A DNA stretch of 64,000 nucleotides, taken from positions 109,500 through 173,499 of the forward strand of contig CACNFB010000001.1 of the NCBI GenBank assembly GCA_902619665.1. Reading direction: 5' to 3'. A program made the position numbers and the translations under genes. This stretch comes from an uncultured Pelagibacteraceae bacterium. GTDB taxonomy: Bacteria > Pseudomonadota > Alphaproteobacteria > Pelagibacterales > Pelagibacteraceae. Positions 31,941 to 43,225 of this stretch are shown here, piece by piece (the first letter of the stretch is position 1; each line of letters begins with the position of its first letter). The notes below the pieces were generated by a model. That model ran no database searches. It saw nothing but the letters and a program-made list of their open reading frames with translations, and had not been told where the DNA came from.

Positions 31941-32714
31941 TTAGCTTGTTGCAAGCATTTTTTTGATAGATGCTATAGCTTTTGCTGGATTAAGACCCTT
32001 TGGACAAGCATTTGTACAGTTCATGATTGTATGGCACCTATATAGTTTTAGTTCGTCAGCTACTTTTTTTAATCTTGCTTTTCTATCTTCATCTCTTGAG
32101 TCTATTATCCACCTATAGGCTTGAAGTAAAACAGCTGGACCAAGATATTTATCTCCGTTCCACCAATAACTAGGGCACGACGTGGAACAGCATGCGCACA
32201 TAATACATTCATAAAGTCCATCAAGTTTAGCTCTATCTTCTTTGGATTGTAAGTTCTCAGTTTTGCTAGAATCGTTTGAATTTTTTAGCCAAGGTTCCAC
32301 AGACTCATATTGTTTATAAAGTGTACTTAAATCTCCAATGAGATCTTTTAATACTTTTAAATGAGGGAGAGGATAAATATTAATATCTCCTTTAATCTCT
32401 GAATGAGGTTTAGTGCAAGCTAAACCATTTTTTCCATCCATATTCATTGCGCAAGAACCACAAACTCCATGTGCACATGATCTTCTATAGGCGATAGTAG
32501 GATCAATTTCATTTTTTATTTTATTTAGTAGATCTAAGACTTTTGATGGACAATTATCCATATCCACTTCGTAAGTATCAATTCTTGGGTTTTCGCCAGT
32601 TGAGGGATCCCATCTATAAATATTAACTTTTCTTATATTCTTAGAACCTGTTGTGTCTTTAAAATATTTGCCCTTTTGGATTTTTGAATTCTTAGGCAAA
32701 TTTATTTGAACCAT
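31941..32714 (-). CDS. sdhB: Succinate dehydrogenase iron-sulfur subunit
   Basis: 257 residues. The [2Fe-2S] site is [15 protein letters not shown] followed by LACTKP; the [4Fe-4S] and [3Fe-4S] sites are [16 protein letters not shown] and [17 protein letters not shown]. It carries electrons from SdhA FAD to ubiquinone. It shares one base with sdhA. Confidence 0.97.
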   Translation of the reverse strand: MVQINLPKNSKIQKGKYFKDTTGSKNIRKVNIYRWDPSTGENPRIDTYEVDMDNCPSKVLDLLNKIKNEIDPTIAYRRSCAHGVCGSCAMNMDGKNGLACTKPHSEIKGDINIYPLPHLKVLKDLIGDLSTLYKQYESVEPWLKNSNDSSKTENLQSKEDRAKLDGLYECIMCACCSTSCPSYWWNGDKYLGPAVLLQAYRWIIDSRDEDRKARLKKVADELKLYRCHTIMNCTNACPKGLNPAKAIASIKKMLATS

Positions 32715-34489
32715 CAGTAGACTCTTTCCTGTGGCGGGAAATACTGCACATCATTAGTTAGCGTTGACCTGTGAACTGGTCTATAATCTATTTTTGTTTT
32801 CTTACCTTCACACCAAGATAAAGTATGTTGCATGTATTTTTCATCGTCTCTCTTAGGATAATCTTCTCTAGCATGAGCACCTCTGCTCTCCTTTCTATAA
32901 TATGCTGAGTCCATTGTTGTTATTGCTTGTCGTATTAAGTTATCAAACTCTAAGGTTTCAACTAAATCAGTATTAAAAATTAAAGATTTATCTTTCACTG
33001 ATAAATTTTCCATACCTTCAAATGGTTTTCTTATTTGCTCAATGCCTTCTTTTAAAGTTTTTTCTGTTCTAAAAACGGCACACTTTGACTGCATTGTTTT
33101 TTGCATAGATAATCTTAAATCTGCAGTACTGTTTGAACCGCTAGAATTTCTAAGCTTATCAAATCTTGTTAAACATTTATCAGTTTCAGAATCTGGAATA
33201 TCTTCATGTGGTTGTCCAGGTTTTACTAATTCGGATGCTCTTTTTGCTGCTGCTCTTCCAAAAACAACTAAATCAATTAATGAATTAGATCCTAATCTAT
33301 TTGCTCCATGAACAGATACACATGCAGCCTCACCAATGGCCATTAATCCCGGAACTGTTTTTTCAGAACCATTTAGTGTTAGCACTTCAGCTTTATAATT
33401 TGTAGGTATACCCCCCATGTTATAATGAACAGTTGGTACTACTGGTATTGGTTCTTTAGTAACATCAACGTTAGCGAATAACTTCGAAGACTCTGATATG
33501 CCTGGTAATCTCTCTTCGATAACATTTTTATCTAGGTGATCTAAATGTAAGTGAACGTGATCTTTATCTTTACCAACTCCTCTGCCCTCATTTATTTCAA
33601 CTGCAATAGATCTGCTCACCACATCTCTTGATGCTAAGTCCTTAGCTTTAGGAGCATATCTCTCCATAAATCTTTCACCTTTAGAGTTTACAAGATATCC
33701 GCCTTCACCTCTTACACCCTCAGATATTAAAGTGCCATGACCATAGATGCCTGTTGGATGAAATTGAACAAATTCCATATCTTGTAAAGGTAAACCTGCT
33801 CTTAATACCATTGCATTCCCATCACCAGTACAAGTATGTGCTGAAGTAGCTGAATAGTATATTTTTCCATAACCACCTGTTGCAATAATTGTTATGTGAG
33901 ACCTAAACCTATGAATTGTGCCATCATTTAAATTCCAAGCAACCAAACCTTTGCACTCACCATTTTTCATTAAAAGATCTAATGCAAAATACTCAATAAA
34001 AAATTCTGTATTATGCTTCAAAGCTTGTCCATACAATGTATGTAAAATTGCATGGCCAGTTCTATCTGCTGCTGCACAAGTTCTTTGTACTGGTTCGTTA
34101 CCATAGTTTTTTGTCATTCCACCAAAAGGTCTTTGGTAAATTTTGCCATCATCTGTTCTGCTAAAAGGAACACCATATTTTTCTAATTCCAAAACTGCTC
34201 GAGGAGCTTCTTTACACAAGTACTCTATACAATCCTGATCACCCAACCAATCTGCACCTTTAACTGTATCATACATATGCCAACGCCAATCATCTTCACC
34301 CATATTACCTAACGCTGCAGAAATTCCACCTTGGGCAGCAGATGTATGGCTTCTAGTTGGAAAAACTTTTGATATACAAGCTGTCTTAAGCCCAGCTTCA
34401 CTTAACCCAACAGCAGCTCTCAAGCCTGAACCACCAGCACCTAACACAACTACATCATATTCGTGATCAATAATTTTGTAAGATTTCAT
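32714..34489 (-). CDS. sdhA: Succinate dehydrogenase flavoprotein subunit
   Basis: 591 residues. [10 protein letters not shown] (17-26) binds FAD; His48 in SHTSAAQGG is the covalent FAD attachment site; [10 protein letters not shown] and [18 protein letters not shown] are typical. It oxidises succinate to fumarate in the TCA cycle and as respiratory complex II. Starts 2 bases after sdhD. Confidence 0.98.
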   Translation of the reverse strand: MKSYKIIDHEYDVVVLGAGGSGLRAAVGLSEAGLKTACISKVFPTRSHTSAAQGGISAALGNMGEDDWRWHMYDTVKGADWLGDQDCIEYLCKEAPRAVLELEKYGVPFSRTDDGKIYQRPFGGMTKNYGNEPVQRTCAAADRTGHAILHTLYGQALKHNTEFFIEYFALDLLMKNGECKGLVAWNLNDGTIHRFRSHITIIATGGYGKIYYSATSAHTCTGDGNAMVLRAGLPLQDMEFVQFHPTGIYGHGTLISEGVRGEGGYLVNSKGERFMERYAPKAKDLASRDVVSRSIAVEINEGRGVGKDKDHVHLHLDHLDKNVIEERLPGISESSKLFANVDVTKEPIPVVPTVHYNMGGIPTNYKAEVLTLNGSEKTVPGLMAIGEAACVSVHGANRLGSNSLIDLVVFGRAAAKRASELVKPGQPHEDIPDSETDKCLTRFDKLRNSSGSNSTADLRLSMQKTMQSKCAVFRTEKTLKEGIEQIRKPFEGMENLSVKDKSLIFNTDLVETLEFDNLIRQAITTMDSAYYRKESRGAHAREDYPKRDDEKYMQHTLSWCEGKKTKIDYRPVHRSTLTNDVQYFPPQERVY

Positions 34490-34491
34490 AA

Positions 34492-34815
34492 TTATAAATA
34501 TATAATAGTAATTATTGTAAATAGAGGGATAATTAAAGATGACAAAAAAACACCCAAATTTGCGTATTTTTTTGCATTTTCCTGCTTTATATAGTCCTCA
34601 AAAATCTCACTAATACTGAGAGCTGAATAAAAAAACATGCTAACTATGAAAATTGAAAATAATATTTTAGATGGCTGTGAGGTAAAGAAATTAACTACCT
34701 CATCATAACTTCCATTAAATATTGTAACAATATTCATTAAAAACCAAATCATAAAAGGAACCATTATTACTGAACTGATTTTTTGGAATATCCATTTTTT
34801 TGTAGCTTGAAGCAT
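34492..34815 (-). CDS. sdhD: Succinate dehydrogenase membrane anchor SdhD
   Basis: 107 residues with three predicted membrane helices. The sequence W-I-F-Q-K-I-S-S-V near the N-terminus fits the quinone-site Ser region, and [14 protein letters not shown] resembles the haem-ligand helix, with the usual histidine not obvious. Assigned mainly from size and position between sdhC and sdhA; the one-base overlap with sdhC supports this. Confidence 0.85.
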   Translation of the reverse strand: MLQATKKWIFQKISSVIMVPFMIWFLMNIVTIFNGSYDEVVNFFTSQPSKILFSIFIVSMFFYSALSISEIFEDYIKQENAKKYANLGVFLSSLIIPLFTIITIIYL

Positions 34816-35198
34816 TAAATTAGAACTCCACTTAGAAGGTATAAAGCTATTGTTAATATAAAAGAGCCTAATATCACAATGACACCTGTTATTTTTGTAG
34901 TTCTCAATTCAAAACCATAACCCATGTCCCAAAACCAATGTCTGATTTCACTTAAAATCTGAAATAAATAGGACCAAATAAATCCAATAATAAAAAACTT
35001 ACCCACCATCGATTCTGAAAATTTTTTAAAGTATTGATAACTTTCAGAGCCAAATATTAAACTAATCACCCAAAAACAAACAAGTATTAATAATAAATAA
35101 TTTATCACCCCTGTTATTCTGTGAGAAATTGAAACAAGTGATGAAATATGCCAGTTATAAACTTGTATGTGTGGAGATATAGGATTGTTATCTTTCAT
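34815..35198 (-). CDS. sdhC: Succinate dehydrogenase cytochrome b556 subunit
   Basis: 127 residues, three membrane helices. PISPHIQVYNWHISSLVSISHRITG contains the SdhC signature SI-x-HRITG (written here in context) and FQILSEIRHWFWDMG contains the haem-ligand histidine RHxxWD-type motif. It anchors complex II and helps form the quinone site. Confidence 0.93.
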   Translation of the reverse strand: MKDNNPISPHIQVYNWHISSLVSISHRITGVINYLLLILVCFWVISLIFGSESYQYFKKFSESMVGKFFIIGFIWSYLFQILSEIRHWFWDMGYGFELRTTKITGVIVILGSFILTIALYLLSGVLI

Positions 35199-35200
35199 AA

Positions 35201-36193
35201 TTACTTCTTAATGTATGCCTCTGCAATTTCCACTGCATTTAAAGCCGCTCCTCTTAATAAATTGTCTGAAACTATCCACATGTTAATGGCATTTTTTTTA
35301 CTATTATCTTTTCTAATTCTTGAAATAAAAGTTTCATTTTTTCCCTCAGCTTCTACTGGGGTAATATATCCTCCATCATTCCTATCATCAATTACTTTAC
35401 AACCAGGTGATTGATTTAAAATTTCTATAACCTTATCAATTGGTGCCTCATTCTCAAATTCAACGTTAACAGACTCCGCATGAGATACTAAAACAGGAAT
35501 TCTAACACACGTTGCTGTGATATCTATATTCGAACCTAAAATTTTATTAGACTCTTGTATCATTTTAATTTCCTCTTTCGTATAACCATCTGTACTAAAT
35601 TTATCTATATGCGGTATAGCATTAAATGCTATTTGTTTAGTAAAATTCTCACTTTTAATTTCTTTAGACTCAAGAGCTTTCTTTGTTTGATTCAAAAGCT
35701 CATCCATAGGTTTTTTTCCAGCACCTGATGTGGATTGGTAAGTTGATATTACCAATCTTTTTATTTTAAAATTATCATTCAAATTTTTTAAAACTATTAC
35801 CAATTGAGCAGTTGAACAGTTTGGATTAGCTAAAATATTTTTTTTCATATTTTTTATTTCTTTAGAATTGACTTGAGGAACAATTAAAGGAACATCTGGA
35901 TCCATTCTAAAATAGCTTGAATTATCTATAACTACTGTATGCTTTGCTGCTGCAGAGACATATTTTTCTGAAATTTTTCCACCTGCGGAAAAAAATGTAA
36001 TATCAGCTTTTGAGAAATCAAAATTTTCTAGGTCGCTTACTTCAATTTCACTGTCTTTAAATTTAATTTTTACACCTGAGCTTTTAGCAGATGCTAGAAG
36101 GTATAGATTAGTCACTGAAAAGTTTTTTCTTTCCAGAACTTCTATAATTTTTCTTCCAACATTTCCTGTTGCTCCTACAATCGCTATATTCAT
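35201..36193 (-). CDS. asd: Aspartate-semialdehyde dehydrogenase
   Basis: 330 residues. NADP motif VGATGNVGRK (6-15), catalytic Cys126 in ANPNCSTAQLV, and STYQSTSGAGKKPMDEL. It makes aspartate semialdehyde, the branch point to lysine, threonine and methionine, and so feeds metX (as homoserine) and dapF elsewhere in the window. It lies between dmdA and sdhC with gaps of 15 and 2 bases. Confidence 0.95.
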   Translation of the reverse strand: MNIAIVGATGNVGRKIIEVLERKNFSVTNLYLLASAKSSGVKIKFKDSEIEVSDLENFDFSKADITFFSAGGKISEKYVSAAAKHTVVIDNSSYFRMDPDVPLIVPQVNSKEIKNMKKNILANPNCSTAQLVIVLKNLNDNFKIKRLVISTYQSTSGAGKKPMDELLNQTKKALESKEIKSENFTKQIAFNAIPHIDKFSTDGYTKEEIKMIQESNKILGSNIDITATCVRIPVLVSHAESVNVEFENEAPIDKVIEILNQSPGCKVIDDRNDGGYITPVEAEGKNETFISRIRKDNSKKNAINMWIVSDNLLRGAALNAVEIAEAYIKK

Positions 36194-36208
36194 GTTGATT
36201 AACTTATA

Positions 36209-37318
36209 CTAAATGAAAGGTAAATCGCAAACTGTTCCTAGAAATATTTTCTCATTGATATCAATTTTAAATTGATGTTTTGCATCCCAATAGGGTTTAT
36301 TAATCATTGCAATTCCAATCACTTTTTTAAATGTTGGAGAATATGCGGCAGACCTAACGTGACCAACGATATTATTATTATCATCATATAATGTTTTTTC
36401 ACAGTACATATCAATTTTATTATGATCAATCTTAACACCCATTAATTTTCTTTTTATTCCATTTTGCTTAATTTGTTTCAATCTTTCTTTGCCCAAGAAA
36501 TTTACATCCGATTCTAAATTCACAAATTTATCAAAATTTGCCTCAAATGGATTGTCTCTATTATCAAAATCATTACCATAAGATAATAAAGCAGATTCTA
36601 TTCTTTCAATTAAATTTGGACATCCTGCTTTTACATTAAATTCTTTACCATATTCAAACAAATAGTCATATAAGTCTTGTCCAGCTTTATCATCTTCAAC
36701 ATATATTTCAAAACCGCTTTGTTTAGACCATCCAGATCTAGCAATAAAATATTTTTTTCCTTTGAATTCGTAATACTTAAAATTAAAAAATTTTAATTGT
36801 CTAATTTCTTCACCAAATATTTTTGCCAAAAGATTATCAGACAAAGGTCCTTGGACAGCTAAAATATTTACGTTTGGTTCAGTAATCTCCACTTCAAATT
36901 TGTATCCGGCAGCTAAACCTTTTGCAAAAAATATTACATCTGAGTCGGCTATTGAAAGCCACCATTTATCATCTGCAAGTTTATTTATAATTGGATCATT
37001 AACTAAATTTCCTTGATCGTCAATTAAAGGTGCATAATAGCATTTTCCAACTTTTGACTTTGATAAATCTCTACACGTCATTAGTTGAACTAATTTTGCA
37101 GAGTCTTTTCCAGTAATTTGTACCTGTCTTTCTGCAGCCACATCCCATACTTGCACAAATTTCTTAAGATGCTCATAATCAGCTTCTACCGACTTAAAAG
37201 AGACCGGGAGTAGCATGTGATTGTAAACTGTATAACCACTCACCCCATGAGCTTCTATTCTATCAGTGTAAGGTGTGCTTCTTAATCTTCTTGATTTTAT
37301 AATTGAAAAGTTTTTCAT
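36209..37318 (-). CDS. dmdA: Dimethylsulfoniopropionate (DMSP) demethylase
   Basis: 369-residue GcvT-fold protein. The N-terminus [43 protein letters not shown] and [12 protein letters not shown] match the SAR11 DmdA of the same length as I remember it. DmdA transfers a methyl group from DMSP to tetrahydrofolate, giving methylmercaptopropionate. The gene is coupled by ATGA to an alpha/beta hydrolase, with dmdB and dmdC upstream, so the whole demethylation pathway up to methylthioacryloyl-CoA is together. No dmdD follows, as is common in SAR11. Confusion with other GcvT-like proteins is unlikely given the neighbours. Confidence 0.95.
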   Translation of the reverse strand: MKNFSIIKSRRLRSTPYTDRIEAHGVSGYTVYNHMLLPVSFKSVEADYEHLKKFVQVWDVAAERQVQITGKDSAKLVQLMTCRDLSKSKVGKCYYAPLIDDQGNLVNDPIINKLADDKWWLSIADSDVIFFAKGLAAGYKFEVEITEPNVNILAVQGPLSDNLLAKIFGEEIRQLKFFNFKYYEFKGKKYFIARSGWSKQSGFEIYVEDDKAGQDLYDYLFEYGKEFNVKAGCPNLIERIESALLSYGNDFDNRDNPFEANFDKFVNLESDVNFLGKERLKQIKQNGIKRKLMGVKIDHNKIDMYCEKTLYDDNNNIVGHVRSAAYSPTFKKVIGIAMINKPYWDAKHQFKIDINEKIFLGTVCDLPFI

Positions 37319-38091
37319 TTTTTTAAAAATTCTGCTACTTTTTCCCTCATTTCAAAAGCTTTTTCAAACATAATCATATGTCCACAATCATTTAAAATCT
37401 CAGTTTTTGAGTTTTTTATTAAATTAGCAAATTTTTTTCCATTTTCAGTTGGCACCATTTTATCAAGTGCTCCAAAAATAAGAATTGTTGGACACTCAAT
37501 ACTTGTCGATGCATCTTTTCCGTTTTTATAATTATTACAAGCTTTAAGATCTACAGATAAAATTTCCTTAACTTCTCTTGATGAGTTGATAATTTTTTCT
37601 ACCGGGTTTCCGCCAATAAATTTTTTTGATCCCTCATAACCCCATTTCATCATCAGATGAACTGCTTTTTTATCGCCAGACTCAGCTAAATCAATCAAAT
37701 CTTGATTGACTGGCATTTTATAAGACCCAGCCAACAATACTAATTTAGAAATATGATTTTTATATTTTGAACCATATTCTATCGCCTCAAGGCACCCTTG
37801 CGAATGACCAATTATTGATACTTTTTCAACATTTATTTCATTTCTTACATTTTCTAACCAGTCAGCAATTTTTTCTATGCTCGTTAGACATGGTCCATCT
37901 GATTTTCCATGGCCAGGTAAATCAATTGCTAAAATGTTAAAATTTTTGTTTGACAAATATTGTTCGGTTAAAGACCAAACAATATGTGTTAACCCACTAC
38001 CATGAAGCAAAAAAATTGTTTCTTTATTTTTATCAAAATCTTTACCTGCATCGGAGGCAAAGACCTGCTTATTATCTACTTTAAGAATCAA
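37315..38091 (-). CDS. Alpha/beta hydrolase in the DMSP demethylation operon
   Basis: 258-residue alpha/beta-hydrolase with oxyanion motif HGSG (30-33), nucleophile Ser97 in IGHSQGC, Asp210 in FGALDKMVP and His238 in DCGHMIMFE. There is no signal peptide, so it should be cytoplasmic. It overlaps dmdB and dmdA by 4 bases on each side, so its dose is tied to the DMSP pathway. Possible roles are thioesterase or hydrolase on a pathway intermediate or acyl-CoA. The family is clear; the substrate is not recognisable. Confidence 0.85.
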   Translation of the reverse strand: MILKVDNKQVFASDAGKDFDKNKETIFLLHGSGLTHIVWSLTEQYLSNKNFNILAIDLPGHGKSDGPCLTSIEKIADWLENVRNEINVEKVSIIGHSQGCLEAIEYGSKYKNHISKLVLLAGSYKMPVNQDLIDLAESGDKKAVHLMMKWGYEGSKKFIGGNPVEKIINSSREVKEILSVDLKACNNYKNGKDASTSIECPTILIFGALDKMVPTENGKKFANLIKNSKTEILNDCGHMIMFEKAFEMREKVAEFLKK

Positions 38092-39716
38092 GTAAGTTCC
38101 TTGGCTTTTTTTCTTAGCTCAAATTTTTGAATTTTTCCTGTTGAAGTTTTTGGTAATTCACAAAATGCTACTTTTTTTGGTATTTTAAAACCAGCTAAAG
38201 TCTCTCTACAAAAATCAATTAATTCTTTTTCTGATACATCTTTATCTTGCACTTTCTCAATAAAAGCACAAGGAACCTCTCCCCATTTTTCATCCGGTTT
38301 TGCAACTACTGCAGCTATCGAAACAGATGGATGTTTTGCTAAGGTATTTTCAATTTCTATAGATGAAATATTTTCTCCTCCTGAAATAATTATATCCTTA
38401 GATCTATCTTTAATTTTAATATATCCATCAGGATTAACTACAGCCAAATCCCCAGAGTGAAACCAACCATGTGACATTGCTTTATCTGTTGCATCTTTAT
38501 CTTTAAAGTAACCTTTCATAACTACGTTACCTTTAATCATTATCTCACCAATGGTTTTTGCATCTTTAGGAACAGGTTTCATAGATTCGGGGTCCATTAC
38601 GATTACATCCTCTGTATTAGGATATCTAACACCTTGTCTTGCTTTAATATCATTTTTCTTGTCTTCATCAAAAGAATTCCAATTCTCATTCCATGCACAT
38701 TGTAAAATATGTCCGTATGTTTCTGTTAGTCCATAAACATGCATTACTTCAAAACCAAGTGCTTCCATTTTTTTAAATATAATACTTGGTGGTGGTGCTC
38801 CAGCTGTAAGAACATAAACTTTATGTGTAAGTTTTTTTCTATCACTTTCTGATGCACCAGTTATCATATTTAAAACTATTGGTGCTCCACCAAAATGTGT
38901 AATTTCATGCTTAATAATTAATTCAAAAATTTTTTTTATATCAATGGCTCTTAAACAAATTGTTCTGCCGTTTAGCATCGGGATTGTCCAGGGATATCCC
39001 CAACCATTGCAGTGAAACATTGGAACAACTGTTAAAAAATTTAATCTATTTGGCATGTTCCATGCAATTGCACTTCCTGTAGACATTAAATAAGAACCTC
39101 TATGGTGATACACAACTCCTTTTGGATTTCCTGTCGTGCCTGAAGTATAACTTAGAGATATTGCTTGCCATTCATCTTTTGGTCTCTTCCAGATGAATGT
39201 TTCATCACCAGTATTCAGGAATTCTTCATATTCTTTTTCGCCAATTTTTTTTAATAAAGATTGATCAGCAAATTTATCATGAATATCAATTATTAAAGGT
39301 TTGTTTTTGGATAATTCCAATGCTTTTTTTAAAACTGAATGTAGTTGTCGATCAACAATTAATACTTTTGCTTCGCTATGATCAATAATATATGCAACTG
39401 TCTTAGCATCTAATCTTGTGTTTATAGTATTTAGAACTGCTCCAGTCATTGGTACAGAATAATGAGCCTCAAAAATTTCAGGTGTATTAAAAGCCATGAC
39501 TGAAACTGTATCCCCCTCCTTAATACCAATTTTTTCTAGTGCACTCGCAAATTTTATGCATCTCTTATAAATTTGTTCCCAGGTGTAAGACCTATCTTCA
39601 TAAATTAAAGCTTCATAATCTGGATAGATATCTTTTGCTCTTTCGAGGAAACTTAATGGAGTTAATGGAACAAAATTTGCGTTATTTTTGTCTAAGTTAT
39701 TATCGTAATGGCTCAT
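38088..39716 (-). CDS. dmdB: 3-methylmercaptopropionate-CoA ligase
   Basis: 542-residue adenylate-forming acyl-CoA synthetase. ATP loop TSGTTGNPKG (191-200), GWFHSGD, DRSKDIIISGGENIS and the catalytic C-terminal Lys528 in STGKIQKFELR. Taken alone it could be a medium/short-chain acyl-CoA ligase. The position directly between dmdC and the dmdA-linked hydrolase makes methylmercaptopropionate the expected substrate. It starts one base after dmdC ends. Confidence 0.9.
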   Translation of the reverse strand: MSHYDNNLDKNNANFVPLTPLSFLERAKDIYPDYEALIYEDRSYTWEQIYKRCIKFASALEKIGIKEGDTVSVMAFNTPEIFEAHYSVPMTGAVLNTINTRLDAKTVAYIIDHSEAKVLIVDRQLHSVLKKALELSKNKPLIIDIHDKFADQSLLKKIGEKEYEEFLNTGDETFIWKRPKDEWQAISLSYTSGTTGNPKGVVYHHRGSYLMSTGSAIAWNMPNRLNFLTVVPMFHCNGWGYPWTIPMLNGRTICLRAIDIKKIFELIIKHEITHFGGAPIVLNMITGASESDRKKLTHKVYVLTAGAPPPSIIFKKMEALGFEVMHVYGLTETYGHILQCAWNENWNSFDEDKKNDIKARQGVRYPNTEDVIVMDPESMKPVPKDAKTIGEIMIKGNVVMKGYFKDKDATDKAMSHGWFHSGDLAVVNPDGYIKIKDRSKDIIISGGENISSIEIENTLAKHPSVSIAAVVAKPDEKWGEVPCAFIEKVQDKDVSEKELIDFCRETLAGFKIPKKVAFCELPKTSTGKIQKFELRKKAKELT

Positions 39717-39717
39717 T

Positions 39718-41484
39718 TCAGTTAAAATTAAAATTCATAATGTTTGAACTTCCTGAAATGGCAGATTTATAGTGTTGTTCAGCCCTAGGTAATACTTTTT
39801 CAAAATAAAATTTAGCAGTATTTATTTTGTCATCATAGAATTTCTTATTTTCTTCGTAATCTTTAAAACTTACTTGAAGTGTTTTAATCCAAGCAAAGGC
39901 CAAAGAAATATAACCAAGTGTTTTCAAATAATCATTTGCTGCTGCGCTTACATCATCTCTGTTAGTCTCAGATCTATCAATTGTCCATTCACTGAATTTT
40001 TTAAGGATTTCTAGATAATTATTAAATTCTTTAACAAACGGTTTAATTTTTTCGTTATTTGAATTAGTTTCAGATTTAATAAGATCTAAGAATTTATTAA
40101 TTATGTTTCCATTTTTATTTGATAATTTTCTAAAAACTAAATCAGCAGCCTGCACTGAATTGGTCCCTTCGTAAATAGGTGTTATTCTATTATCTCTGTA
40201 TAATTGCTCTATACCTTGATCTTTTGTATACCCGTATCCTCCATATATTTGCATTGCATCACTAGTAATTTCCATACCTAAATCTGAAAATAAAGATTTT
40301 ACAACTGGTGTCATTAATGAAACCATATCTGATGCATCTTGTTTAATTTTCTGATCACTATGATTTAAGCTAACTTCAGTTTGTTGTGACAACCAAAAAC
40401 ATAATGCTCTTTCTCCCTCAATTATTGATTTCATGTTTAATAATGACTTTCTTATATCTGCATGTTCAATAATTAAATCTGCATTTCCATTTTGAGATTT
40501 GTTATTATTGCTTTTACCTTGTTTTCTCTCTTTAGCATAGCTTAATGAATTCTGGTAAGCGATTTCTGAAATCCCTAAACCTTGAATTCCAACGACAATT
40601 CTCTCTAGGTTCATCATAGTAAACATTTGACTTAATCCTTTATTTTTAGGACCAATCATAAATCCAGTTGCGTCATCAAAATTTAAAACACAGGTTGCTG
40701 AACCTTTGATGCCCATTTTTGTTTCTATAGATCCTGTTGAAATTCCATTTCTTGCACCAATTGTTCCATCATTTTTTACAACAAATTTTGGAACTAAAAA
40801 TAAACTTATTCCTTTAGTTCCTTTAGGTGAGTCTGTTGCTCTCGCAATTACTAAATGGATTATATTTTCAGTAAGATCATGGTCTCCAGATGTAATAAAT
40901 ATTTTTTGACCTGTAATTTTATAAGTTCCATCTTGTTGTTCTACTGCTTTTGTTTTTAATAAACCTAAATCTGTTCCACAGACTGGCTCTGTTAAACACA
41001 TTGTACCACTCCATTTACCCTCAACCATTTTGGGAAGATATTTATCTTTAATTTCATCTGAGGCGTGATGATGAATACAATTATAAGCACCGAGAGTTAA
41101 TTCACTATAAAGTTTAAAAGCCAAACTAGCAGATGATATCATCTCATCAAAAAAAGCACTTACAGTTCTAGGCATTCCCTGTCCACCATATTTTGGATCG
41201 CAGGATAATGAAGTCCATCCATCCTCAATATATTTTTGATAAACTTCTTTATATCCAGGCGGTGTTCTTACTACGCCATTTTCTAGAACTGCAGGATTAT
41301 CGTCTCCAGCTTTTGCAAGTGGTAAAATTAAATTTTCATTTATTTTTGCTGCTTCTTCTAAAATGTTTTTAACGAGATCTGGACTGACTTCTTTATACTT
41401 TTCTAAGTCATTATAATTTTTATTGTCTCTTAATTTCTCAAAAAGAAACATCATATCTTCAACAGGTGCTGTATAAGTTGTCAT
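39718..41484 (-). CDS. dmdC: 3-methylmercaptopropionyl-CoA dehydrogenase
   Basis: 588 residues, the long acyl-CoA dehydrogenase type. CLTEPVCGTDLG and IFITSGDHDLTENI form the FAD/substrate site, YGGYGYTKDQ and ITPIYEGTNSVQA (catalytic Glu near residue 435) follow, and a C-terminal extra domain of about 130 residues is typical of DmdC. It oxidises methylmercaptopropionyl-CoA to methylthioacryloyl-CoA. It leads the dmdC-dmdB-hydrolase-dmdA run, 33 bases after leuB. Confidence 0.9.
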   Translation of the reverse strand: MTTYTAPVEDMMFLFEKLRDNKNYNDLEKYKEVSPDLVKNILEEAAKINENLILPLAKAGDDNPAVLENGVVRTPPGYKEVYQKYIEDGWTSLSCDPKYGGQGMPRTVSAFFDEMISSASLAFKLYSELTLGAYNCIHHHASDEIKDKYLPKMVEGKWSGTMCLTEPVCGTDLGLLKTKAVEQQDGTYKITGQKIFITSGDHDLTENIIHLVIARATDSPKGTKGISLFLVPKFVVKNDGTIGARNGISTGSIETKMGIKGSATCVLNFDDATGFMIGPKNKGLSQMFTMMNLERIVVGIQGLGISEIAYQNSLSYAKERKQGKSNNNKSQNGNADLIIEHADIRKSLLNMKSIIEGERALCFWLSQQTEVSLNHSDQKIKQDASDMVSLMTPVVKSLFSDLGMEITSDAMQIYGGYGYTKDQGIEQLYRDNRITPIYEGTNSVQAADLVFRKLSNKNGNIINKFLDLIKSETNSNNEKIKPFVKEFNNYLEILKKFSEWTIDRSETNRDDVSAAANDYLKTLGYISLAFAWIKTLQVSFKDYEENKKFYDDKINTAKFYFEKVLPRAEQHYKSAISGSSNIMNFNFN

Positions 41485-41517
41485 TTTTTTTACTATACTT
41501 AAATTAAGATAATTTAA

Positions 41518-42627
41518 TTATTTTTGCAAACACGCAATAATCGCATCCCCCATCATAGAGGTGGAAACTTCTTTTTTTCCTTTGGAAATAATGTCTTTTG
41601 TCCTTAATCCATCGTCTAAAACTTTCTGAACTGCATTGTCCAATTCAGTGGACTCTTTATCTAAGTTTAAAGAATATTTTAAAGCCATTGAAAAACTTAA
41701 AATTGTTGCAATTGGATTAGCAATACCTTTGCCTGCGATATCTGGAGCAGAACCATGCACAGGTTCGTACATTGATCTTAAATTTCCATCTTTATCTTTT
41801 GCACCAAGTGAGGCTGAAGGTAGTAATCCTAATGAACCTGTAAGCATTGCTGCTTCATCAGAAAGTATATCTCCAAACAAATTATCAGTTACTATTACAT
41901 CGAATTGTTTTGGATTTCTTAATAACTGCATAGCACAGTTATCCGCAAGCATGTGTTCTAAATTTACGTCTTTATAGTCTTTTTTGTGAAGAGTAGTTAC
42001 CTCCTCTTTCCAAAGTTGACCAGCTTCCATAACATTTGATTTCTCACAAGAAGTAACTTTATTATTTCTTTTTTTGGCTAATTCAAAAGCAACTCTTGCA
42101 ACTCTTTCAATTTCTTTGGATGTATATGTATGAGTATTAATTCCTTTTCTCTCTCCATTATCGATGGGCTTTATACCTCTTGGTTCACCAAAATAAATTC
42201 CTCCAGTCAATTCCCTTACAATCATTATATCAAGTCCTGATACTATTTCGGGTTTTAAACTAGAAGCCTCAACTAATTGTTTAAAACAAATAGCAGGTCG
42301 TAAATTTGCAAAAAGTTTAAGTTCTTTTCTTAATTTTAGTAATGCTCTTTCTGGTTTTTTAGAAAAATCTAAGTTATCCCATTTAGGGCCTCCTACAGCG
42401 CCTAAAATTACTGCTTCACATTCTAAGGCTTTAAAAAATACTTCATCGGTAATGGGAGTTTTAAATTTATCATACGCAGCCCCACCTACTAAATCTTGAT
42501 CTACTTCGAAATCAAGAGATCTATTTTTATTAAACCATTCAATTATTTTTTTTACTTCATTGATTACTTCTGGACCAATACCATCCCCAGGTAAAAGTAA
42601 AATTTTTCTTTTTTTTACTTTAATCAT
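41518..42627 (-). CDS. leuB: 3-isopropylmalate dehydrogenase
   Basis: 369 residues. [11 protein letters not shown] at the N-terminus, [14 protein letters not shown], and [27 protein letters not shown] are LeuB signatures. It oxidatively decarboxylates 3-isopropylmalate in leucine synthesis. Its start overlaps the leuD end by 8 bases, giving the order leuC-leuD-leuB. Confidence 0.97.
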   Translation of the reverse strand: MIKVKKRKILLLPGDGIGPEVINEVKKIIEWFNKNRSLDFEVDQDLVGGAAYDKFKTPITDEVFFKALECEAVILGAVGGPKWDNLDFSKKPERALLKLRKELKLFANLRPAICFKQLVEASSLKPEIVSGLDIMIVRELTGGIYFGEPRGIKPIDNGERKGINTHTYTSKEIERVARVAFELAKKRNNKVTSCEKSNVMEAGQLWKEEVTTLHKKDYKDVNLEHMLADNCAMQLLRNPKQFDVIVTDNLFGDILSDEAAMLTGSLGLLPSASLGAKDKDGNLRSMYEPVHGSAPDIAGKGIANPIATILSFSMALKYSLNLDKESTELDNAVQKVLDDGLRTKDIISKGKKEVSTSMMGDAIIACLQK

Positions 42628-43225
42628 TAAAAATCCAAGGCTTCGATGACTTTATTTTGCTTTCATAAGCTGAAATCTTTGAAGACTGGGCTAACGAAAG
42701 AGAGATATCATCTAAACCTTCTAGAAGGCATTTTTTTTTAAATTCATCAATTTCAAACTTAATTTCATTATTTCCAAATTTTATAGACTGGTCCTCCAAG
42801 TTTATCGATATTTCTTCTTTTCTTGTAGAGTATTCAGATAATTCTTTTATTACTTCCTCTTTGACAGTTATTGGTAAGATGCCATTTTTGAAACAATTAT
42901 TGTAAAATATATCTGCATAACTAGAACTTATTACACAAGTAATACCAAAGTCTAAAAGTGCCCAAGGCGCATGTTCTCTCGATGAGCCACATCCAAAATT
43001 TTTACCAGTGATTAATATTTTTGATTGATTGTAAGGTTCATTGTTTAGAACAAAGTCAGAAATTTCTTTACCTTCATCATCATACCTCATCTCGAAAAAA
43101 AGATTTTTTCCTAAACCTGTCCTTTTAATAGTTTTTAAAAATTGTTTAGGAATTATCATATCAGTATCGATATTAACTATTGGTATGTATGCAGGAATGC
43201 TTTTTAATTTATTAAACTTTTTCAT
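42620..43225 (-). CDS. leuD: 3-isopropylmalate dehydratase small subunit
   Basis: 201 residues. [37 protein letters not shown] and [11 protein letters not shown] are the LeuD swivel-domain motifs. It pairs with LeuC to isomerise isopropylmalate. It shares one base with the leuC stop. Confidence 0.97.
   Translation of the reverse strand: MKKFNKLKSIPAYIPIVNIDTDMIIPKQFLKTIKRTGLGKNLFFEMRYDDEGKEISDFVLNNEPYNQSKILITGKNFGCGSSREHAPWALLDFGITCVISSSYADIFYNNCFKNGILPITVKEEVIKELSEYSTRKEEISINLEDQSIKFGNNEIKFEIDEFKKKCLLEGLDDISLSLAQSSKISAYESKIKSSKPWIFND

Noticed and set aside
36209..37318. dmdA as a glycine-cleavage T protein (gcvT)
   Set aside because: The N-terminal motifs, length and dmdB/dmdC neighbours fit DmdA, and no gcvH or gcvP lies nearby.
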